Below, in pieces: positions 14,201 through 25,982 of a DNA stretch of 64,000 bases (its first letter is position 1; each line of letters opens with the position of its first letter). The stretch is from NCBI GenBank assembly GCA_965153455.1, contig OZ234499.1:7326515-7390514 (forward strand), written 5' to 3'. The position numbers and the translations under genes were made by a program. The notes below the pieces were generated by a model that was not told the DNA's origin, made no database searches, and saw only the letters and a program-made list of their open reading frames with translations. The stretch is from Sphagnum compactum. Lineage: Eukaryota > Bryophyta > Sphagnopsida > Sphagnales.

Positions 14201-14728
14201 GTGGATTAAGGTACTCGGCTACAAATCCCAGATGATCTGCAGGCTGCAGGCTTTCCGGAAGCTACGCTACTATATGTATCTCAAGGTCTCTACGTTCTTT
14301 GCATCAGCTGATATATCAATTGCTATGGCTCTCAAAAAAAATGTCATAGACTTTCGAAGTTCGAGGTTCGTAGTTCTTCCCCGCCAGGTAATAATTGGAA
14401 GACCCTGGCACCTCATGAGGACTGTGCTTCAGATAATCTAGCACTCTAGGAGGTTACTAGCATGGGGTCACGCACCAGCAGGCCAGCCCAAGGCGGCAAT
14501 GGCAGAGGGTAGAGGTGCAAACGCTGCGGGCGTAGCAATGGTGGTGGCCAAATGAAAGCCGGCGTGTCTCCAAGTCCCTCTGCCTGTTGTCACCCAAGCA
14601 GTCTGTTTTGAAGTGGTGCATGTATTGGAATGATCGAGTACAGATCCCTCATGAGCTTCCTCTAGTGTACTGTTCAGCTTCTCGGACGTTGGTTCCTCCT
14701 CCTTCTCCTCCCCCGCCTCCATTGCCAA
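11230..14728 (-). CDS. AAAP-family amino acid/GABA-type transporter, probably incomplete
   Basis: Exons recognised in coding order: 14476-14728, 13662-13756, 13077-13269, 12564-12691, 12193-12408, 11230-11607. They join in frame and total 1263 nt, 420 residues. Family signatures: HAGFHLATTIATPAAFAPLP near residue 50-70, GYWSVTVFQQIAAIGNN, LSQLPDIHSLRWFNALCTF, TIAFSFGDAMLPEIQATIRE, YWAFG, IYCRPTYQYFE and PFFGDFVALCGAIGFTPLDF. These match the plant group around Arabidopsis 'probable GABA transporter 2' (AAAP superfamily), multi-span proton-coupled carriers. Substrate is not shown by sequence. The start ATG at 14728 opens a charged N-tail, as is usual. Odd point: about 35-45 residues expected between GWPAG (exon 1) and GYWSV (exon 2), the second membrane segment, are not found in the 0.7-kb intron. 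The exons on either side still join in phase. A diverged exon or a lost one are both possible. Confidence 0.8.
11811..11945 (+). repeat. 135-bp intronic repeat, copy A
   Basis: This stretch lies in the intron before the last exon of the transporter gene. It matches 13931-14065 of another intron of the same gene, in the same orientation, including shared blocks such as CATGAGAGTCGCTCACAAAG (CTTGTGAGAGTCACTCACAAAG in copy B). No coding sense is visible. It may be a short dispersed element or an intragenic duplication. Confidence 0.65.
13931..14065 (+). repeat. 135-bp intronic repeat, copy B
   Basis: This is the partner of 11811-11945, diverged by many substitutions and small indels. It sits in the long intron where a membrane-segment exon seems to be missing. 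Confidence 0.65.
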
Positions 14729-15769
14729 TCTGAAGCAGTCAGGAGCATGAGATAAGACGACTTATAAGTCTGGTAGTCGTCAGTCAGTCAGAAAGCGATG
14801 AGCAATAACAAACATACGTTAGAGCTCAAAAACCCAAGTGTTCAAAATGTTTCTTGAGCTGCCTGAATGAATTTCTTGAAGCCGCAATTTCATGACTATG
14901 CACAAACGAATCATACACTAATATACTACCAGGATCTGAAAATTTTCCTGCAGGCAACTATGGAAATTACTCTCCACTGCCGACATAAGGAAGGATGAAC
15001 GTTAGTGCAAAAGTGTTAAAGAGATGGACATAATAAAAATTTGGACCGCAATGGAAGTAAGGAAGGAAGTAAAACCGCAACCTTGCTCCAGCGCTCGACA
15101 TCCGCACACTTGACCGAAGATAAGCGTTGCTGGATGTCGACTCCGGCGAAGTCGACGTCGACGGTAAATAAGTTAGCAGCAATGACAAAAATGTACCTCT
15201 ATTTTATGGCACTTAATTTACAACATTTTACGTTTGCATTATTGACCACGAACTTGAAGAGGAAGGTGGAAATTTGTGAAGAATTGGAAGAGAAATTGGA
15301 AGAGGCGCACGGGATAGGTGGTGGGAGAGACGTGCTGCGGCGAAGGAAACGGAAGGGGACGTACGTGAGCTGTTCGTGACGAGCTGCTGGCAGTCATAGG
15401 AATGTTCCAAAGTGGCTTTTTGCTCGAGAGGCTCAGTTGATGAAAAGTAGCTTCTGAAAGAAAGGTACATATTATATATTCACATTTGAACATTTTCCAT
15501 AGATTGAGTGATGCTCAGATAGCTTTTGAAATCTTAATTCATTGCAATGACCATCGTATCTTTTATGATGCACACTTCCCTTTTTCACTTTTGTAAAGTA
15601 TTTTATTTTTTTTGACTCTTCCCTCCTTCAAATGTTTGGATGTTTCTTGGATTCAAATTCTTTTGATAGCTTAGAAAGACTTTTAGTCGATAAACAAGTC
15701 TCTTTCCTAATAACTTTGGTGGCATTGAGTTCATACTGATAGTCACCATTGTCCCAACAACATATTTAA
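14729..15769. other. Transporter upstream region, no gene seen
   Basis: This is the 5' flank of the transporter gene. It has a moderately GC-rich patch at about 15050-15370 that opens ORFs on both strands. None of these resembles a known protein, and their overlap on opposite strands suggests composition rather than coding. Confidence 0.45.
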
Positions 15770-17105
15770 TGAATTGGGCCCTTGTAATTTCAATCATAAT
15801 TGTTAGTTTTATGGTTGATCAACGTTCTTTCCTTCTTGAAGCCTTAGCACAAGTCAACAACATTTTTATTTTCCAGCAACACTTCAAGGCGACATGTGAT
15901 TTTCTATTGCCGTCAATTTGCACATGCCTTCTTCTATTTGAACAATTCATTGGGCAACAAATGGTTCGATTTCAAAATTCCATCTCCAAATGTTTACACC
16001 ATCATACCATTTCCAACGTGTTTTTTAATGGGATATTTGAAACCTGTTATGTTCGAATTTTATCATGTTATGGCCTAGGGGTAGGCACTTGGTTTATAAC
16101 TCAATTAGTCTTCCCAACTTTTCGATTCTTTCCCAATTTTTTCCACAACATTTCGACTGCAATTTGGACTACCCCATTTTTCAATTACAAGTAACCTTTG
16201 ATGTGTGTGCACACATCCCATCGACCTTATGGGCATCCATATTTTATGTTGCATTCATAACAACAAACGCACAGGAACCCATGATACAATTCGCGACACC
16301 TTTGCTATCATTGCACAAGATGTTAAATTCCACATGGGATGAGAACAATTACATGCACTTTTTTCAATCATGTTCAACTCCTCTTGTTAATGAATTGACA
16401 TTGTGCTCACCAAAGATGATGTTCACATTTTAGTCGACATTATCATTGCCGACCCAACACGGGTGAATTTATTTCCCTGATCTTGCGCATCTCAAGGATT
16501 TGACACCTTTGATGCGACTCAAACCAAAGAAAGGAGCTATCGCAACTGACATCCCACTAATCAATTCCTCCTTTTAGCAATTGAAATATTAGGATTTCTA
16601 CACGAATAGGTTAATATGTTTTTACACGATTGTATCAATGTCATTTAGAGCTTCAAAAGACTAAAAAACTTTCATCTTTCTATCTTGGTTACTTTTCTTC
16701 GTCAAAAAGTTTCAATCATATTGCAAAGGATGTAAGCATCCTTCATCTTAAGTCAAGCAATAGCCATAGGCTTAATAACTTCCCAACTTTCGTCCCTTTA
16801 GGACACACTACCCATCACCATGTTTGACCTATTGCAAGTAATTGATTTTTGACATGGAAAAATTCAACCAACCTACTACAAGAGATTGATTTTTGACATG
16901 AAAAAATTCAGCCAACCTACTATAAGAGGTTGATTTTTGACATGAAAAAATTCAGCCAACCTACTACATGCGGTTGATTTTTGACATGCAGAGATTTTGA
17001 CATCTAGTTTGAGCTAACTTGACATCCAGGAACTTCTCCCTTTTCCTTTTTCTTATTCCTTTGTACATTTTCCTAATTGTTGGTGTGTTTTTTAATAAAG
17101 TTTTG
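15770..17105 (+). mobile_element. Degenerate non-LTR retroelement, C-terminal and 3' part
   Basis: Reading across frameshifts and stops, this stretch recalls the C-terminal region of a plant retroelement polyprotein. It shows a Cys/His segment (GIHILCCIHNNKRTGTHD, about 16225-16290) followed by IDIVLTKDD and IIIADPTR (about 16394-16460) and FLRQKVSI (near 16695). The Cys/His segment followed by an Asp-rich core resembles the zinc-knuckle plus restriction-like endonuclease of some non-LTR retrotransposons. This is a family-level inference, and the reverse transcriptase itself is not visible. The 3' end, with AATAAA near 17095, is shared with the copies at 18710-19258 (inverted) and 20404-20704. 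It is a dead copy. Confidence 0.5.
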
Positions 17106-19258
17106 CAAGGTTTAATCACTAGAAGTGGGGGAAACAGATCAGGATAACCAGCAGTTAATCACTAGTTCCAGTTTGGGTTTTCTGGAATCAGACTGGAACT
17201 AGCTCTGATTATTCAGAACTGGAACCAAAACAGAAATCAAACTTTTTTTTGAAGTACCAGACCCAGACGAGATTCCAGGTTCCATTTATGTGTGGAACTG
17301 GAACTGGAACCAAAACTGTTCAGAAACTTTTTTAGAACAGAAACTGGAGGTTCTTCATAAAAGTAAAAGAACAAGTATACATGTCAGGCTATTGTAAAAG
17401 TTTTAATGGTGGGCACTTTTGGGATTTCAGACTCATTGGGCAACAAGATCCCAGGAGTCAGTCATTCATGATGAAATTCAATTGACATTTGTGTCATCGT
17501 TTGGCTTCTTCTTCAACTTGAAATGAAGGGGTAAGTATCTTGAGACTTTTGGTGTTTGAAGCTGCCAAAGGGTGATAAAAGGCCAAATCATGGGCCCAAA
17601 GTGAATCAACACCCACCAGCACAGCATGTTTGAATGGATGCTATGTGAACAAGGAAGACACATTTTCACCACCCACAAATAGAAAAAAGGCCATTTGTGC
17701 TAAGCCTTGGCCCATTCATGTTTGTCCACTAAGAATCTAGTATCCCAAAGCAAACGACCTCTAAATCAGAAAAAAAATTGCTAGGTGAACTGAAATTTCA
17801 TTGTATTTTTGTGGTTGTTCACACACATGGGGTTTACAAATTGCCCCATTTTGACTCATGGTCTCATTAACCATGCATATCTAGACCTGGGTCAGTGAGG
17901 CCCATGCATAACCAGTACAACACATGTCAAAAGCCGGGGTCCAGGCCCAGGAGGCCCAACCTCCAGTTTACTAGCTTTACCAAGTAGGTTTTTACAAAGA
18001 GATGTCTGAAAAATTGAGAACAGTTTTGATCAGATTTTCCAATTGGGTGTTTCCAATTTTTCATTAAGAAGTCTTTGTGTTTGCAATCTCCATTAGAGAT
18101 CTTTGTATTTGCAATTTTTGTGAAGCAAGGCCTCTTGGACTTGGGCCCGGGCTTTTGACATCAAACCCCAGGCCTGGGGCAACCTAAGGTTTGCCCAGGC
18201 AATTTTTTTTCTGATTTAGAGGTTTGCCCGTGATTTGGCCTTTTATCACCCTTTGGCAGCTTCAAACACAAAAGTCTCAAGATACTTACCCCTTCATTTC
18301 AAGTTGTAGAAGAAGCCAAACGATGACACAAATGTCAATTGAATTTCATGACTGACTCCTGGGATCTTGTTGCCCAATGAGACTGAAATCCCAAAAGTGC
18401 CCACCATTAAAACTTTTACAATAGCCTGACATGTATACTTGTTCTTTACTTTTATGAAGAACCTCCAGTTTCTGTTCTAAAAAAGTTTCTGAACAGTTTT
18501 GGTTCCAGTTCCAGTTCCAGTTCCACACATAAATGGAACCCGGAATCTCGTCTGGGTCTGGTACTTCAAAAAAAAGTTTGATTTCGGTTTTGGTTCCAGT
18601 TCTGAAAAATCAGAGCTAATTCCAGTCTGATTCCAGAAAACCCAAACTGGAACTAGTGATTAGCTGCTGGTTATCCTGATCTGTTTCACCCACTTCTAGT
18701 GATTAAACCTTGCAAAACTTTATTAATAAACACACCAACAATTAGGAAAACATACAAAGAATAAGAAAAAGGAAAAGGGAGAAGTTCCAGATGTCAAGTT
18801 AGCTCAAACTAGATGTCAAAATCTCTCCATGTCAAAAATCAACCTCTTGTAGAAGGTTGGCTTTATTTTTTCATGTCAAAAATCAATTACTTGCAATAGG
18901 TCAAACATGGTGATGGGTAATGTGTCCTAAAGGGACGGAAGTTGGGAAGTTACTAAGCCTATGGCTATTGCTTGACTTAAGATGAAAGATGCTTACATCC
19001 TTTGCAATATGATTGAAACTTTTTGACGAATAAAAGTAACCAAGATAGAAAGATGAAGGTTTTTTAGTCTTTTGAAGCTCTAAATGACATTGATACAATC
19101 ATATTAACCTATTCATGTAGAAATCCTAATATTTCAATTGCTAAAAGGAGGAATTGATTAGTGAGATGTCAGTTGCGATAGCTCCTTTCTTTGGTTTGAG
19201 TCGCATCAGAGGCGTCAAATCCTTGAGATGCGCAAGATCAGGGAAATAAATTCACCCC
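16459..19258. repeat. Large inverted repeat, arms 16459-17780 and 18205-19258
   Basis: The two arms are reverse complements separated by about 424 bp. Equivalent 65-codon frames at 16630-16827 (+) and 18901-19098 (-) agree at 59 of 65 residues. The outer half of each arm is the 3' end of the retroelement and the inner half is unrelated non-coding DNA, so the duplication spans an element boundary. The arms differ by an extra stretch of roughly 160 bp in the left arm (about 17587-17745) and by a 44-bp unit repeated three times on the left (16841-16972) but about once on the right. RNA from this locus could fold into a long hairpin. Confidence 0.9.
16841..16990 (+). repeat. 44-bp tandem repeat, three units and a partial
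   Basis: Units start at 16841, 16885, 16929 and 16973, each opening with TTGATTTTTGACATG. The opposite arm of the inverted repeat has only about one unit here, so the array changed after the arms were duplicated. Confidence 0.85.
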
Positions 19259-19305
19259 AGGTCAAACCCCAGGGCAAACCCCAGGCAAACCCCAGGTCCA
19301 TCCAT
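19254..19305. repeat. Short CCCCAGG-type repeat
   Basis: A run of imperfect CAAACCCCAGG units begins exactly where the right arm of the large inverted repeat ends. Similar words occur in the spacer between the arms (about 18160-18200). Confidence 0.6.
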
Positions 19306-19784
19306 TGCCAGGGCAACTAATAAACTTCACGCATGTGAACAATCACATGTAAATTACAAGTATATTTAAGCTTGCCTAGCATTTTCCTTTGACTAGAGGG
19401 TGCGTCCAAATTGGATTCTTGTGCCATAGCTAACCACCAACAAGTTGGCCATATACTAAGCAAAGTTGGCCAGTTGTCAGTGGTCCAACGGTAGGTTATT
19501 CATAGATGACCTATAAGGTCTGAGTTTCATTAAGAGTAATACAGAGACCCTACCTATCTATTACATATTTTGTAGGGAGCCATCAAGACCCTTGGCCCAG
19601 GGAAGGTAGAAACACCCATTACCAAACACCCATTTGGTTCAGCCAATCCCCTATGATCAAAGTGGGTCAGCATACGCTCAACTAGCGGAATGCTTTCAAA
19701 TCCAATTCACTTGAGTAAGATAGAGGATAGAAGGTAACCTCTATCACCAAGCACTCTTTTCATAGAAATCGAGCCCCACTTGGG

Positions 19785-20235
19785 AAATTGCTGTGTTTGG
19801 AAATGGGGATGGGCTATACCAACCACTAGGGAAAAAAAAATCCTTTTATAAAAAGTGGCCTCACCAATATTGGAGGAGATGTGTTTGGAAAGGTGGGTGG
19901 TTACACCCACCTAGAGAAAACATTATCCTTTTATTAAAAAATGTCCCATTAATATTGGAATAGTTGTGTTTGGAAATGGGGGTGGGCTATACCCTCCTTG
20001 GGAAAAAATTGTCTTTTTATTAAAAAAAAGATGGCCCCACTAGTATTGGAATAGTTGTGTTTGGAAATGAGGTGAGTTATGCCTTTTTTTTTCTTTTTTA
20101 AAAAACTTTTATAAAATTAACACCCCATCTATGTTAGAATGGTTTTTTTTGGAAATGGGTGTGGGTAATACGTTGGTCCTTTAAAAAAATTGTGTATTTA
20201 TAAAATTATCACCCACCAATATTGGAGTAATTTTT
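19785..20235 (+). repeat. Minisatellite, period about 88 bp, five units
   Basis: Units are marked by TGTTTGGAAATGG followed by a G-rich and then a T-rich part. They start near 19792, 19881, 19969, 20058 and 20147. The units are diverged. No coding capacity. Confidence 0.75.
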
Positions 20236-20403
20236 GGATTGTAGTAAAATTTCGTCAAATTTGTATGCATGGAACTGTAAATTTTGGTTTAAAGGAGTGA
20301 TCTTGGATAGCCTTGCAAATTTGGGCCCCATTATGGGACCAAAGCTATTTAGTGGAACGATGATTTATGAACCATGTGAAGATTAAAGATTAAAATCAAA
20401 AAA

Positions 20404-20704
20404 ATCACATTACAAAGGATGCAAGCATCTTCCATCTTAAGTTGGGCAGTAGCCGTCGGCTTAACTACTTTTTGACTTTCACCCTTTCAAGACAGACCTC
20501 CCATCACCATGGTCGATCTATTGCAAGCCGTTGATTTTTAAAATATAAATATGGTCGACCTTCCATAGGCGGTCAATTATGGTCATGGAGATATTTACAC
20601 AGTTACTTTGAACCAACTTGACATCCTGTGAATTCTCCCTTTTTTATTTTACTCCTTTGTACATTTCCCTAATATAAGGTGTGTTTCTAATAAAGTTTTA
20701 TAGG
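20404..20704 (+). mobile_element. 5'-truncated copy of the same retroelement 3' end
   Basis: From TTACAAAGGATGCAAGCATC onward it matches 16715-17105. Its coding sense is better kept (TLQRMQASSILSWAVAVGLT) and ends at a similar AATAAAGTTTTA tail. Truncation at the 5' end with a common 3' end is typical of non-LTR retrotransposition. Confidence 0.65.
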
Positions 20705-23700
20705 TCTTTGATGAAAAATGAAAAATGGACTTGGGATACCTAGCTTATAAAGCAAGTTGAAATTAACTTTTATTTCTTATTTTTTCATCAAAAAGTTTAA
20801 GATGACAATCTCAATTTTAAAATAATTTATTCCATTCACATTTTGCAACATTTTGCAAATTTTGGTCTCTTTTTAAGTATGTTTAAACTTTTAGATTATG
20901 TTGAAAAGGATCTCCAAACGTTCATAAAGCTTTTATTGCCTACTATAGGAATGATATAATCAAAATAATAAAATAACAAAAAGGTAAATAGAAAGGATCA
21001 AGCTAGACCTAGTGCAAAATTGTGTAGATCAAAGGCAAAAGATAGCATGGAAAAATAATCTATTACAATAGTGATTTACAAAAAAAAAAAAAATCAAGTT
21101 AGGGAAACAAGAAGACCCAGCTATTAATTGCATTGTTACCATATATAAATTTCACAATGAGAAATACAAAAGTTCATATATTATCATTGGGTAGCTAAAC
21201 ACGTAGTTATTCCACAAGTAGTCACAAGTGCTAAAAAAATGGGGTCTTGCAGGTTTTGTCAAGTTCAAACAAACCACAATTTGAAATTCACATTAACAAC
21301 TTGCATAACAACCGACGATGAAAATTTAATGTGCGAAGACTTGAAGATTTTTGAAAACTCATTTCTGAAATTTTATGTGGCAAGTCACATCCTATTGAAA
21401 AATATTTTGATTTGATTGAATATTTGTGGTCTTGGTTTGATTTTGGGAAAAATAAGGGTATACCTTTTGGTGAGGTTCAAATGTGAACCCCCAATTTAGT
21501 GTCGGCTAGGATTAGGATGATCAAATCAACCATGAATGTCAATGTGCCTTGTAAGAGGAGTTGTTTGGTAGATTAATCAGCTAACAAAGGGAATATACCA
21601 CCTCCACAAAATAAAAGTCATAAGCCAACAACAATAAACAAGAAAACAATTATAAGTCAAAAGCATAAATGGACAACAACTTTTACATCACTATCAAATC
21701 ATTTCAATGACAAGACCAGATCCAAAAAACAAGGCCCATTAGGTGTGTTGACATATAAAGAAAAGATAATTATTGTCGATTGAACACTTGAGATGCAAAA
21801 ATGTGGACTATCAATCACATTATAGTAACTCAAATTAAAGGTAGTAAAATTTACCCAAACGCAAGGTACAGTTCAAAGATGGAATACCAATGAACTCATG
21901 GTGGTATCAATTCAAATATACACATCCAAGATTAACCATTAAACTTGTACATGGACTTGAAGTTTGTAGAACACTAATAAACGAAACATGCAAGTCCTTT
22001 TATCAAAAATCTAACAACTTTGTACATCTAGCACAATTATTCTATAGATCACATCTGGAATTTTAATGAAACATGCATCCAAGTTGGACATCAATCATGA
22101 ACTTGAGTGTTAGTTAAAAGAGGTTCACAATAGGTGTACAACACCATTCCCAAGTCTAGGGAATGGTTGATGATCAATTGTGTCAACACTGTAAAAAGGT
22201 GTTTGTTGATATTCTACATTTTCAAAGGTGAAAAAGTTTTAAATGATTACATTGCAAATTGTAAACATGGATAATTTTTCTTTTATTCAAATTTTTTTTC
22301 TCATTTTTTATGAGTTTAATCCCTAGTAGCATATTTCCATCCAAATGCCATTTACTAACCTCAGATGGTCATGGTTCACATGCGATTATAAAAATAATAG
22401 ACTTGGTGCAATAATGTGACTTTGACATGATAATTTTACTTGCACATACTTGTGAGGGTAAAGTATGTGAATCAAACTTCACATTTAGATATTCTAACGT
22501 CGGTGAAAATGAATCCTTGGACAATAAAAATGGAAATCAATTTTTTAATCAACAAACCACCTTACTTGTTATGAAAACATAATGCGGTGCATTTTATTTA
22601 ACTTATTCTTCACTGAAATGTTGCACAAGTGCCAATTTTAATATTTAATATTTTATTGATTTTTTTTTCAATGAAAAAATAAAAGTTCATTCTTAAATTT
22701 TGTTCAATGATATATATATATATATATGGAAACTTATTTGAACATAAGAACACTTAAATTTTGTTGTTTAACAAGATTTTAATAACCAAAAACCCTAAGT
22801 ACATGATTTATAAACATAATTTTTTAATTGTTGAAATAATAATAAATAAATGATATATCTCCCACATATTTAAAAAAATATTTGATTTAAAATATATATT
22901 ATAAATTTTTTAATCTATAATAAATCATAAATATTATATGTTTAATAAATATATTTAATATCAATTATATTACTTATGACATACAATATTACTCAAAATT
23001 TTAAGTTTTAATTTATAACATATCAAATAATTCTAATTAATAATTTAATGGATTTTTTTAAAAGATTCATAATTTTCATAGTACCTGGCATTGGCAACAA
23101 TGTGTTTTGTAAGATTTATTTATGTAGTTGAAAAAGGAAAATCACCGCTATTTATAAATTTAACTAAATTTAACTATAAACTAAATATGAAGTAAAAAAA
23201 AATAATCAACCTTTTATAATCATGGCTACACACTTAAAACCAAGTATAGAAATAAGGCAATTTTTATTTATTTTTGCCTCCACATTTAAAAACCCTCCCA
23301 TATCACTTCATGTTAAAGAATTTAATTTGCAATTTTTTTGGGCCAAATTTCCTGAACAAAAAAATGTTGCTAAATATTGGCAACCTTTTGGAAATTAATT
23401 ATATTATTTTCCAGAATTATTAAATTTTTTTTAAAAAATTATATGAATTTTTTTTTTTTAATGAATTTTTTATCATCAAAATGGAAAATTTTAGACATGT
23501 TATTAAGTATTTTTAAACATGTAAAACAATTTTTGACAAAATTGGCAAGGTATTGCATTTGCACTAATTATGCCTTTCAAGGGTATTAAGGATTTCAAAT
23601 AAAAAATAGAACAATTCTTTTCTTCTAAATTAAGATAAAAAGGTGCATAATCAATAGGTTGTTAATCCATAATAATAATTGACATGTAATCATGTAATTG

Positions 23701-24479
23701 CAAGTTGAAATGTAATCATGTAATTACAAATTAAACAATTAACATAATGCAACTATATGAGTAGAACTAAATCATAGTCATATAATTTCTTAGTCATGGA
23801 AGGCACATTTTGGTGTTGTGACAAGAAAACCGAGCCCAATGATGTGTATAAAATAACATCAAAGGCCTATAGTTTAAATCAAGAATATGGGGAATTTAAA
23901 TGGTGCAACAAATGATAGTCTAGAATGGGAGGAGGATAGAATTGTTACAAGCTTAATTAACATGGTAAATACAACTAAACATGGAGGAGAACATGGAGGA
24001 ACAACAAGGACCAAGGTCCTATGTGCCACAACCCACAAATCAAGTGACTATTCAAGAAGCACAAATTACATATGATAATGAACTTGCTATAAACCTAATT
24101 AATTTTATTCCAAAAATTCTAGTTCAAATCTTCAATTCTAAAAAACCCTATTCCAAAAACATTGTGTCTTGCCCACTTGCTATCATTGTTAAACTTGCTT
24201 ACAAGGAAAATCGAAGGGTTGAAATCATTGGTTGAACATTGGCAAATCTCTCATCATAACATCCAAGCTAGTTACAAGGTTGACCCAACAAGAAAGACAA
24301 GCCACTTTGGTTAAAAGCTAGAAAGAGGCTAGAACATGGATGAAATCTTGGATGCTTGCAAAAGAACATTTTGTGGTAAGGTTCGAATATTGTACCTTTA
24401 AGTTGCAAGGAACAAAAGAGGATGGCATTTTGGGGGCAGCGGGGGAACAATCTAACAAAATACATGACTCGAAAAGAAA
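20705..24479. other. AT-rich stretch, nothing recognised
   Basis: Very AT-rich DNA with an AT microsatellite at 22709-22728. An 84-codon frame at 23981-24235 (EEQQGPRSYVPQPTNQ near its start) is less AT-biased in its amino acids than its surroundings, but I recognise no family. It may be a transposon remnant. Confidence 0.4.
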
Positions 24480-25390
24480 CTTGAATAGGGGGGCTATTTG
24501 ATTAGGTATGCAAATTGAAAAAATCATCAACCCAAAAAAATGTGATTAAAACCACAAAGAAGAATTTGACTTTCAAGTGAAGGGAGGGGGCTTAATTAGG
24601 TATGTGAATAAAAGTGATGAATGAAACTACAAGAGGAACTCAAATTGGGGGGCCGGTTGGCTTAATCAAACAGGCAAGCAAAAGAGACAATCAACACTAC
24701 AAGAGACAATTAAGACCAAAAGAGGATTTCAACAAAAGGGGTGGCTTGAATAGGTATCATGCAAATAGAAAAGATGATCAACACCGCAAGAAATAATTAA
24801 AATCACAAGAGAAACTTGAACAAGGGGGTGACATGATTAGATATGTGAACAAAAGAGACGATCAACAACACAAGAGATGATTAAAACCACAAAAGGAACT
24901 TGAGTAGGAGATTGTTTGATTAAGTAAACAAGTAGAAAAGATAGTCAAACCTAGAAGAGGAATTTGACCAATGGGAAGGGTGCCTTATTTGATTTGGTAT
25001 GTGAGTAGAAAACACAACCAAAACCACAAAAGGATATTGACTGGCGGGGTTGGTTGATTAGGTGCATGGTCGAAAGAGATGGTCAACACCCAAAAAAAAC
25101 CTTGATGGGGGGCACATAAAACAAAACATGGTTAGAAAACAAAACATTGAAGTGGGGTAGTGGTAGTTTCTTTGATTAGGTACATGACTAAAGGATGACC
25201 ATCATGATTAGAAAAAGACAAACATGACCATAAGATCAAAACACAAAAAGTGGGTGACAATTTACTTGATTAGCTACATGATTACAAAATAACCATGAAA
25301 ACTTGAAGAAGACAAATGCAACTATAAGAAAAAATTGAAGAAGGTGGTGAGGTGTACACAACCAAAATAAACAAATATGACCAAAAGACA
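24480..25390 (+). repeat. Degenerate minisatellite, period about 80-90 bp
   Basis: Roughly ten diverged units share the order 'G-rich run, TTGATTAGGTATGTG, AAAAGAGA-GATCAACA, CACAAGAG, ATTAAAACCACAA'. They differ in length and many are broken. No open frame runs through the units. Confidence 0.65.
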
Positions 25391-25982
25391 AAACCTAATA
25401 ATAGGATTATTCAATTGATTACATATCCAAAAGAGATTACAATTTTTAAAAAACCATGATGAATAAGGTATAACAAGCAATATCACAACTAAATGTCAAC
25501 AATTTGTTGCTTTGCATAATGAAATGATACAATGGTTCTATTCAAAAACCCATGTTTAAATTGTATGCTTTGAATGCTTGAAAACAATGTTGGGTAATTA
25601 TCCTTTTTTGGGCGAACTGTTGATTTTGGTTAGGGTGTTGTATGAAAATTGCCTTAATTTCTATAATCATTTAAAAGCAAGGGGTCTAAGAGAACCGATT
25701 TGGGCATTAAGATTTTTTTAATAAAAAATTCACCAATTCCCAAAGGCAACTATTCTCACAAACCCCACAACAACCGATTTTTTTAATTGGTTTTCACAAC
25801 TTGGATATCAAAATTATAAATTAGTAAAAAGTATAAAAACCAGATTTGTAAATTGGAAAAATGAAAAAATAATAATTTTTTGAATTATGCAAATGTTTAT
25901 ATATTCACAATATCATTTCTTTCAAAACTTTTTCAAATTGTTCTAACTATTTTTCTAAATTTGCATCTATCACAATGAGTTC

